Positions 1 to 5,168 of a DNA stretch of 5,168 nucleotides are shown piece after piece (position 1 is the stretch's first letter; each line of letters starts with the position of its first letter). This DNA is from Acidimicrobiaceae bacterium. Lineage in GTDB: Bacteria > Actinomycetota > Acidimicrobiia > Acidimicrobiales > UBA10347. The stretch is taken from assembly GCA_003485885.1 (NCBI GenBank), contig DNHM01000039.1, positions 1-5,168 of the forward strand, in the 5' to 3' direction. The notes below the pieces were generated by a model. It saw nothing but the letters and a program-made list of their open reading frames with translations, was not told where the DNA came from and did not search any database. The translations under genes were made by a program, and so were the position numbers.

Positions 1-132
1 GTTCACGGCATTGAGCATGAGCTCGACACACATGAACATGATGAGTGGGTTGCGGCGAACCAGCAATCCGGTGGCGCCGAGTGCAAACAGGATCGCTGCC
101 AGCACCAGGTACCAGGTGGACGTAAGTTCCAT
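1..132 (-). CDS. nuoK: NADH-quinone oxidoreductase subunit K (ND4L homologue), 3'-partial
   Basis: NuoK is a small three-helix membrane-arm subunit that takes part in proton translocation. Only the first 44 codons are inside the window and the gene continues past position 1; the full protein is usually about 100 residues. The translation begins [22 protein letters not shown]1 covers about 5-24, then the cytoplasmic loop VRRNPL, then TM2 starts at about 30. E37, in [10 protein letters not shown], aligns with the conserved TM2 glutamate (E36 in E. coli) needed for proton transfer. The start ATG shares its A with the nuoJ stop (TGATG) and has GGAGGA 6 nt upstream, so the start is well supported. 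The frame is too short and edge-truncated to be listed by simple ORF calling, but homology and position are clear. Confidence 0.95.
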   Translation of the reverse strand, partial: MELTSTWYLVLAAILFALGATGLLVRRNPLIMFMCVELMLNAVN

Positions 133-815
133 CAGGCGTCCTCCATCTCTTCCATCTCTTCTGTCTCGTCTGGTGAAGACGCCGCACCGCTGGTATTACG
201 CACGGGAATCTCTGGCATTGGCGCAAGTTCACCCTTGGGTTTGCGGGCCAGCAGCACGGCGCCGACAACTGCGATCGTCAGCAACAGTGCAGTGACTTCG
301 AAGGCGAACACATAGTCGGTAAACAGCGACCGGCCGAGCTGCTCGATGTTGGGCAATGCCTCGGTGCCGTCGGTCTGGTCGTCGGCAAGTGCATCGGTTG
401 CAGACTGTGTCGTTGTGGTGATCGAATCGACCTTGGTGGCGGTGACCGATTCTTGGCCGGTGGCTCCGCCGTCGGCAGCGACGGAGATGAACAGCACCGA
501 CAGCACTAACACCGCAGCACCTATCGCCAAGGCAATCGGCCGTTGCCCTGTGATGGGTTCGACCGACAGATCTTCGGCTTGATCAACGCCCAGAAGCATG
601 ATCACGAACAGAAACAGCACCACAATGGCGCCGGCATACACGATCACCTGGACCGCAGCCAGAAACTGTGCGTCCTGGTTCAGGAAAAGAATCGCAACCG
701 CGAACAGCGACAGCACCAGCGATAGCGCCGAGTGCACCGGGTTACGGAACCCGATGAGCCCCAACGCTCCGATGATCGCCAGCGCGCCAGCGATGAGGAA
801 GACAACAAGCTCCAT
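132..815 (-). CDS. nuoJ: NADH-quinone oxidoreductase subunit J (ND6 homologue)
   Basis: NuoJ is a membrane-arm subunit next to NuoH and NuoK; its third helix carries the pi-bulge linked to coupling of quinone reduction to proton pumping. The 227-residue protein has five hydrophobic segments at about 2-22, 28-46, 53-76, 92-113 and 168-190. The family motif [16 protein letters not shown] (55-70, key Y60 and G62) marks TM3, and FEVTALLL with E173 marks TM5. Two regions are unusual: a roughly 54-residue Thr/Asp/Ala-rich loop between TM4 and TM5 (114-167), and an acidic tail ending [11 protein letters not shown]. The RKPK after TM5 suggests a cytoplasmic tail, which would put the loop on the outer face, as in the E. 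coli topology. The ATG overlaps the nuoI stop (TAATG) and has a strong AGGAGGT site upstream. The stop overlaps the nuoK start (TGATG). Confidence 0.96.
   Translation of the reverse strand: MELVVFLIAGALAIIGALGLIGFRNPVHSALSLVLSLFAVAILFLNQDAQFLAAVQVIVYAGAIVVLFLFVIMLLGVDQAEDLSVEPITGQRPIALAIGAAVLVLSVLFISVAADGGATGQESVTATKVDSITTTTQSATDALADDQTDGTEALPNIEQLGRSLFTDYVFAFEVTALLLTIAVVGAVLLARKPKGELAPMPEIPVRNTSGAASSPDETEEMEEMEDA
139..144 (-). promoter_or_regulatory. Shine-Dalgarno site of nuoK inside the nuoJ 3' end
   Basis: GGAGGA sits 6 nt before the nuoK ATG and is preceded by a purine-rich run that encodes the Glu/Met tail of NuoJ. It supports the nuoK start at 132 and translational coupling to nuoJ. 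Confidence 0.8.
144..161 (-). repeat. Two perfect 9-bp tandem copies in the nuoJ tail
   Basis: GAAGAGATG occurs twice head to tail, out to the single base (plus-strand CATCTCTTC at 144-152 and 153-161). It encodes the EEM-EEM pattern at the NuoJ C-terminus and runs directly into the nuoK ribosome site. The 9-nt unit keeps frame, so copy-number changes would alter tail length only. Confidence 0.8.
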
Positions 816-1519
816 TAGTGGTGACCTCCTGCTGCATCGGCAGCAGCCGCGATCTCGGCGTCGCCGTCTTGATGCGGGCTGGCGGCATCATCGTCTGTGT
901 CGGCAAGATCCGAGGTTTGGCCAGCTTCTGGGGCACGGATGCCATAACCGAGTTCGCCGGACCAGGCGACCTTGCCAACGTATTCGGCGGCGCCGCTTGG
1001 TGAGGTGGCTCGCATCCACGCCGACGTGTGTTCGTCTTCGCCCGGGCGCCAATCTTCCCACGGAAGATGTTGAGGCTGACCATCGTCGCCGACAACCAAC
1101 TCATCCTTGGTGTAGATGGCGTCTTGGCGGTTTGTGAACGAGAACTCGAACATCTTGGTCTCGGTAATCGCCTGCGTCGGGCAGGCTTCGACACACAGGT
1201 CGCAGTGAATACACCGCAGGTAATTGATCTCGTAGACGAAGCCGTAACGTTCGCCGGGAGATACCGGATCATCGATCGGGTTGTCGGCGCCCCGCACATA
1301 AATGCAGTTGGCAGGACAGACGCCAGCGCACAGTTCGCAGCCGATGCATTTTTCCATGCCGTCTTCGTAACGGTTCAGCACATGACGTCCGTGCATTCGC
1401 ACCGGCTTGTCGCGCTTCTCGTCGTCGAATCGGCCACCCTTGTAGTCGCCGGTGACACGTTCGTCAAAGAGTTTGCCAAACGTGAGCTTGAAGCCTTCGA
1501 GGCCCTCAAAGAGTCCCAT
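815..1519 (-). CDS. nuoI: NADH-quinone oxidoreductase subunit I (TYKY homologue, 2x[4Fe-4S])
   Basis: NuoI is the 8-Fe ferredoxin-type subunit at the base of the peripheral arm. It passes electrons through clusters N6a and N6b towards terminal cluster N2 in NuoB. Two CxxCxxCxxxCP motifs are present: C58, C61, C64 and C68, then C103, C106, C109 and C113. By family rule the fourth Cys of each motif ligates the other cluster, so N6a uses C58/C61/C64/C113 and N6b uses C103/C106/C109/C68. C72 (CPANC) is an additional Cys outside the ligand set. The N-terminal 20 residues (MGLFEGLEGFKLTFGKLF) look like the amphipathic helix that lies on the membrane. The protein is 234 residues, longer than the 180 of E. 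coli, because of a C-terminal extension; its last ~34 residues are Asp/Ala-rich and end GGHH. The ATG overlaps the nuoH stop (TGATG) and GGGGAAGG stands 9 nt upstream. The stop overlaps the nuoJ start. Confidence 0.97.
   Translation of the reverse strand: MGLFEGLEGFKLTFGKLFDERVTGDYKGGRFDDEKRDKPVRMHGRHVLNRYEDGMEKCIGCELCAGVCPANCIYVRGADNPIDDPVSPGERYGFVYEINYLRCIHCDLCVEACPTQAITETKMFEFSFTNRQDAIYTKDELVVGDDGQPQHLPWEDWRPGEDEHTSAWMRATSPSGAAEYVGKVAWSGELGYGIRAPEAGQTSDLADTDDDAASPHQDGDAEIAAAADAAGGHH
824..830 (-). promoter_or_regulatory. Strong Shine-Dalgarno site of nuoJ inside the nuoI 3' end
   Basis: AGGAGGT, a 7-base match to the anti-Shine-Dalgarno, lies 8 nt before the nuoJ ATG. The same bases are the Gly-Gly codons of the nuoI C-terminus (AAGGHH-stop), so the site is translated as nuoI tail. 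It fixes the nuoJ start and suggests efficient re-initiation after nuoI. Confidence 0.85.
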
Positions 1520-2751
1520 CAGTCGAAACCTTCCCCAGCGAGATGTTTACGTTTACCGCTCTGTATCGCAGCGTTGAGCAAGGCGCCCATAACCAGCAGG
1601 CCAGCAAGACTTAAACCAAAGACAAGGAAACGATTCCAGCCCTCGGCCACGCCGATATCCAATGCCACGAGTGCCACGATCCAGCCGAGCGACAGTGGGA
1701 TAAGCAACTTCCAACCAAGATCCATGAGCTGGTCGTAGCGGAATCGTGGGAGCGCGGCCCGGAACCAAATGAATGTGAAACAGAAACACAGGATCTTGAG
1801 CAAGAACCACAGGATGCCCCATGCCCAGCCCAGGCTTTCAAGGAATGGAATCGGTCCGTCGGGGCCGCCGAAGAACAGCGTGACCATGATGGCCGACATG
1901 GTGACCACGTTCATGTACTCGCCGAGGAAGAACAACGCGAATCGGATCGAGGAGTACTCGGTGTGGAAACCACCAACGATTTCCTGCTCGGCTTCAACCA
2001 GGTCAAACGGTGGGCGATTGAGTTCAGCGGTTGACGCAATCAGGAACACGATAAAGGGTATGAACCCGGTGATCCACAGGTTCCAGTTCCACCCGTCGGC
2101 CTGGCCAACCACGATGTCGTGGGTGGACAACGTGCCCGACTTCACCAGCACGGCCACAAGCGAGAGTCCGAGTGCGGCTTCGTAGGAAACCATCTGGGCC
2201 GAAGCACGCACCGAACCAAACAGCGGATACTTGGACCCCGACGACCAGCCAGCCAGCATGATGCCGTAAACCGCAAGTGACGACAGCGCCAACACGAACA
2301 AGATGCCTACCGGTGGATCAGCGATCTGGAGTTGGGTGGTGTTGCCCCACCAGCTGACCTTGCCATCGGCATTGTCGAAGTCGCCACCGATAGGCACAAC
2401 GGTGAAGATCAGGAATGCCGGAATCAAGGTGAGATACGGCGCAAGTCGGAAGATCGTCGAGTCGCCCCGTTCCTCGTTGGGAAGCATGTCTTCTTTGAAG
2501 AACAACTTGATGCCATCGGCGAGTGTTTGCAGCAGCCCGAACGGCCCGGCGATGGTTGGGCCCATACGGTTGGTCATATCTGCGTGAAGCTTGCGCTCGA
2601 ACCAGATCATAAGCATGACGCTGACCATTAGCAGCGCAAACGCAACACCGACCTTGAGTGCCACGATCAGGACTTCTTCGAGGCCCACGCCACCCACGAA
2701 GAGCGGGTCGACAGCTAGTGGCAGCATGGTGCTGATTGAAACCGCGGTCAT
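1519..2751 (-). CDS. nuoH: NADH-quinone oxidoreductase subunit H (ND1 homologue)
   Basis: NuoH is the membrane subunit that forms the quinone-binding chamber and connects the peripheral and membrane arms. The 410-residue protein shows the family's first signature around 51-88 (FERKLHADMTNRMGP, then LADGIKLFFKED) and its second at 243-266 (ELNRPPFDLVEAEQEIVGG, then HTEY), the acidic loop near the quinone site. Hydrophobic segments lie at about 26-50, 103-121, 145-168, 186-205, 223-241, 269-296, 306-332, 347-367 and 374-396. That is nine, one more than the usual eight of the roughly 325-residue E. coli protein; the extra one is the last. E191, E243, E253, E255, E257 and E265 are candidate members of the proton-linking acidic set, inferred from family position. 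The ATG at 2751 is preferred: it overlaps the nuoG stop (ATGA) and has AGGAT 9 nt upstream. The in-frame ATG at 2727 (M9) has no visible ribosome site. Confidence 0.97.
   Translation of the reverse strand: MTAVSISTMLPLAVDPLFVGGVGLEEVLIVALKVGVAFALLMVSVMLMIWFERKLHADMTNRMGPTIAGPFGLLQTLADGIKLFFKEDMLPNEERGDSTIFRLAPYLTLIPAFLIFTVVPIGGDFDNADGKVSWWGNTTQLQIADPPVGILFVLALSSLAVYGIMLAGWSSGSKYPLFGSVRASAQMVSYEAALGLSLVAVLVKSGTLSTHDIVVGQADGWNWNLWITGFIPFIVFLIASTAELNRPPFDLVEAEQEIVGGFHTEYSSIRFALFFLGEYMNVVTMSAIMVTLFFGGPDGPIPFLESLGWAWGILWFLLKILCFCFTFIWFRAALPRFRYDQLMDLGWKLLIPLSLGWIVALVALDIGVAEGWNRFLVFGLSLAGLLVMGALLNAAIQSGKRKHLAGEGFD
1529..1536 (-). promoter_or_regulatory. Probable Shine-Dalgarno site of nuoI
   Basis: GGGGAAGG lies 9 nt before the nuoI ATG, within the last codons of nuoH (AGEGFD). 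The match to the anti-Shine-Dalgarno is imperfect (GGAAGG core), so initiation may lean on coupling through the TGATG overlap. Confidence 0.55.
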
Positions 2752-5168
2752 AACGTCTCGATCCTGACATCGGTGACGAGTTCGCTCATGTCGATAAGCG
2801 AACGTGCGTCGAGGCCCGCAAGGTTATGGGTGACAGCTGCGACACCGGGGGCAATCCGGTCGTCGACGACGACGGGACCCTCGACCGAGGCCCGTTGTGA
2901 GCTGACTCGCACCGTGGTCCCCGAATCGACCCCAAGTTTGGCGGCTTCGACTGGGTTAATCCGTACCGCTCCAGCGACAGCCAGACCCGCAATCGACGGA
3001 CACATCGCGGTTTGGGTACCACCGTCGTACATCGAGCGGTCGACTACCAGTCGGAACGAGTAACTGTCGTAGACCGGTGCATCCATAACCGGGCCTTGAT
3101 CAGACCAGGCCAGCGCAGCAGGTGCCTTGGACGCAGCGTTTGCATCGGCGCCAGGCATCAGACCGTCGGTGGCGGCGTCGATTGCAACCGCGTCGGCCCC
3201 AGCATGGAGCGCTGACAACGCGGCGATTTCGTTGGTGATGTCGGTGACAGAACCAAAGCCCATATCGTTTCCGAGCCGCATTGCGAGCTCGGCAGCGATC
3301 ATCCAATCCGGACGGGCTGTGCCGGGAGGCGTGACCTTCTGGCGGACTGCAGTGATGCGACCTTCGAGATTGGTGTGGCTGCCGTCGACTTCGCCAAACG
3401 CGGCCGCCGGCAGCACTAGGTCGGCGCCGTAGGCAGCTGACGCGTTGATGAACGGATCGACGGCAACGACGAGATCGGCTCCATCAAGAGCGGCCTGAGC
3501 GAGTTCAGGATCAGGGAAGTCAGCGAGCGGATCGGCACCGAGTAGGAACAGCACCGCGATCTTGCCACCAGCGGCCTGTTGCAGGATGCCGGCAGCGTCG
3601 TGACCAGGCTTGGCGGGAACGGATCCCCAAGACTGCGTGAACCACTCCTTGGCGCCATCGAGTGAGGTGCGGCCCGGCAACATGCCAGGAGCCATTCCCA
3701 TGTCGATTGCACCATGGACATTGCCCCGGCGCAGCGCAGGAAGGAAACGAATCTTGTCGAGTTTGGCGAGTGCGTTCAGTGCCTGAACGGTCAAGTCAGC
3801 ACTATCAGCCAGCGACGTGCGACCACAGACCACCGAGACTGACTCGGCACCATCGATCGCAGCTGCGATCCTGGCGAGTTCATCCGCTTTACATGAACCG
3901 ATGTCCGCCGAGGTAGAGCCAGTTGCGAGCGCATCGGCAACCGTTGCGATGTCGCCGGGGCGAACTCGCACCGAGTGTGCCGCGTACTTGGTCAGGCCGG
4001 TTTCGTTCGGGGTCAACTCGATAAGTGTTGCCCCGTCGTGCACGACGGCATGACGCAAACGCAGGTAGAGCGAACCGAGTTCTTCTTTTGGATCGCCACT
4101 GAGCAACACGATCGTGCCGCCCTTGGCGCACGCTTCGGCGATGGTGGTGCGAGGCATTGAGGCAACCACTTGAGCAGGCAAGCCATCGCCGATTTGGGCA
4201 TCGACGTTGTCGGTACCGATGACGTTCTTGGCGAAACGAGTCCAGGCGTACTGGCCTTCGTTCGTGAGCCGGGCACCACCAAGCACCGCAACCGAAGCTG
4301 GGCCAGCATTATTGTTGGCATCTTCGAGTGCGACGATCAAACGTTGGAGTGCAACCGCCCAGGTGGTAGCGACAAGTTCGTTACCTCCGTCGTCGGCATT
4401 ACCGAGGCCATCGCCTCGGACCAACGGTGTGGTCAAGCGCTGGTCGCTCATGGTGGCTTCAAAGCTGAAACGATCGCGGTCGGCTAGCCAACCCCAGTTC
4501 ACCGCATCGGAGTCAACACCGAGGTAACGCAGAACCTCATTACGCGACGACTGAATGGTGATCTGGTCACCCATTGCATTTGGGTAGGTCGTAGCGACCT
4601 CGGACAGATCCCAAGGGCGGGCCTTGAACCGGTACGGCTTGGCAGTTAGTGCCCCAACCGGACAAATTTGCACCGTGTTACCGCTGAAATATGAAGCGAA
4701 CGGATCGTCGGGGAACGTATTGACCTGGGTCTGATTGCCACGTCCCATGAAGTGGATCAGCGGGTCGCCAGCGACTTCGTCGGCGAACCGGGTGCAGCGA
4801 TCACAAAGGATGCAACGTTCACGGTCCAGGTAGACAGTCTCGCTGATCGGGATTGGCTTTTCGAAGTGGCGTTTCTCTTCGATGAACCGGCTTTCGCCCG
4901 GACCGTAGGACATGGTTTGGTCCTGCAGCGGACATTCGCCACCCTTGTCGCAGACCGGGCAGTCCAGAGGATGGTTGATGAGCAGCAGCTCGAGGACGCC
5001 GTCCTGAGCTTTCTTCACCATGTCGGTTTCGGTCTCGACGACCATGCCGTCGCTAACGGTCAACATGCATGACGGCGTAAGCGCTGGGCCTCGGCCGGTG
5101 TCGACCTCGATCAGGCACATACGACACATACCTACAGGCGTCATGCGAGGGTGATAACAAAAGCGGGG
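2748..5168 (-). CDS. nuoG: NADH-quinone oxidoreductase subunit G (complex I 75-kDa homologue), 5'-partial
   Basis: NuoG is the large iron-sulfur subunit of the complex I peripheral arm and carries electrons from NuoE/F towards NuoI. The frame is open to the window edge (806 residues visible). Residues upstream of the Met at 5144 read PRFCYHPR and supply the first N1b Cys, so that Met is internal and the true start lies outside. Counting from that Met, the 2Fe-2S N1b ligands are the upstream Cys (5157-5159), C7, C10 and C26. The 4Fe-4S N5 ligands are H58, C62, C65 and C71 (HPLDCPVCDKGGEC). The N4 ligands are C111, C114, C117 and C161. A molybdopterin-oxidoreductase-like region follows from about 180, including LGADPLADFPD near 533 and FGEVDGSHTNLEGR near 581, and a molydopterin-dinucleotide-binding-like C-terminal domain lies at about 690-775. 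In this family these domains are structural remnants. The four Cys of optional cluster N7 are all replaced (Y187, A190, Q194, A221). The stop overlaps the nuoH start by 4 nt. A formate dehydrogenase alpha subunit is excluded by the N-terminal ligand pattern and the operon. Confidence 0.97.
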   Translation of the reverse strand, partial: PRFCYHPRMTPVGMCRMCLIEVDTGRGPALTPSCMLTVSDGMVVETETDMVKKAQDGVLELLLINHPLDCPVCDKGGECPLQDQTMSYGPGESRFIEEKRHFEKPIPISETVYLDRERCILCDRCTRFADEVAGDPLIHFMGRGNQTQVNTFPDDPFASYFSGNTVQICPVGALTAKPYRFKARPWDLSEVATTYPNAMGDQITIQSSRNEVLRYLGVDSDAVNWGWLADRDRFSFEATMSDQRLTTPLVRGDGLGNADDGGNELVATTWAVALQRLIVALEDANNNAGPASVAVLGGARLTNEGQYAWTRFAKNVIGTDNVDAQIGDGLPAQVVASMPRTTIAEACAKGGTIVLLSGDPKEELGSLYLRLRHAVVHDGATLIELTPNETGLTKYAAHSVRVRPGDIATVADALATGSTSADIGSCKADELARIAAAIDGAESVSVVCGRTSLADSADLTVQALNALAKLDKIRFLPALRRGNVHGAIDMGMAPGMLPGRTSLDGAKEWFTQSWGSVPAKPGHDAAGILQQAAGGKIAVLFLLGADPLADFPDPELAQAALDGADLVVAVDPFINASAAYGADLVLPAAAFGEVDGSHTNLEGRITAVRQKVTPPGTARPDWMIAAELAMRLGNDMGFGSVTDITNEIAALSALHAGADAVAIDAATDGLMPGADANAASKAPAALAWSDQGPVMDAPVYDSYSFRLVVDRSMYDGGTQTAMCPSIAGLAVAGAVRINPVEAAKLGVDSGTTVRVSSQRASVEGPVVVDDRIAPGVAAVTHNLAGLDARSLIDMSELVTDVRIETL
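2761..2765 (-). promoter_or_regulatory. Weak Shine-Dalgarno site of nuoH
   Basis: AGGAT lies 9 nt before the ATG at 2751, inside the nuoG 3' end. It is short, but it favours this start over the in-frame ATG at 2727, which has only ATCAGCACC just upstream. Confidence 0.45.

Noticed and set aside
11..295. Plus-strand open frame opposite nuoK and nuoJ
   Set aside because: The minus strand here encodes the NuoK N-terminus and the NuoJ C-terminus with matched ribosome sites. The plus frame has no support.
598..1137. Plus-strand open frame (179 codons) across nuoJ and nuoI
   Set aside because: Antisense shadow. Its Arg/His-rich low-complexity translation matches no family I know.
742..1299. Minus-strand open frame overlapping nuoI in another frame
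   Set aside because: Ser/Arg/Pro-rich translation without motifs, while the nuoI frame has all eight cluster ligands.
1028..1738. Long plus-strand open frame (236 codons) across nuoI and nuoH
   Set aside because: It is antisense to two clear complex I genes, spans their junction, lacks recognisable domains and has the composition expected of a shadow frame in GC-rich DNA.
2748..5144. NuoG as a formate dehydrogenase alpha subunit or other molybdoenzyme
   Set aside because: The N-terminal N1b/N5/N4 ligand set also occurs in some formate dehydrogenases, but the gene sits directly before nuoH-I-J-K and the catalytic-type Cys/Sec motif of such enzymes is not seen.
1..5168. Internal promoters, terminators, RNA genes, mobile elements or CRISPR repeats
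   Set aside because: There is no non-coding space between the genes, and I saw no convincing hairpin with a T-run, inverted terminal repeats, tRNA-like fold or spaced repeat array on reading both strands.

Overview
The window is a stretch of a respiratory NADH:quinone oxidoreductase (complex I, NDH-1) operon read entirely from the minus strand. In transcription order, from the right edge to the left, it holds nuoG (5' end cut off by the window), nuoH, nuoI, nuoJ and the first 44 codons of nuoK. This is the canonical bacterial G-H-I-J-K order. There is no intergenic DNA: each stop codon overlaps the next start (ATGA, TGATG, TAATG, TGATG), so the window is coding throughout.

The organism is most likely an actinobacterium. 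The DNA is moderately GC-rich, NuoI carries the ferredoxin block CPANCIYVRGADNP followed by DDPVSPGERYGFVYEINY that I associate with Actinobacteria, and NuoH is about 410 residues with an extra C-terminal membrane segment. NuoG phrases such as GGARLTNEGQYAWTRFAK resemble what I recall from Acidimicrobiia. The class-level placement is a recollection-based inference, not a search result.

The genes span both arms of the enzyme. NuoG and NuoI belong to the peripheral arm and hold iron-sulfur clusters N1b, N4 and N5 (NuoG) and N6a and N6b (NuoI), which pass electrons from NADH towards quinone. NuoH forms the quinone pocket and the joint between the arms. NuoJ and NuoK start the proton-pumping membrane arm. 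All ligands for these five clusters are visible.

No undescribed system is evident; this is core metabolism. The points most worth a second look are the apparent loss of all four Cys ligands of the off-pathway N7 cluster in NuoG, the lineage-specific acidic tails of NuoI and NuoJ whose codons also form the Shine-Dalgarno sites of the next gene, and the long Thr/Asp-rich loop in NuoJ.
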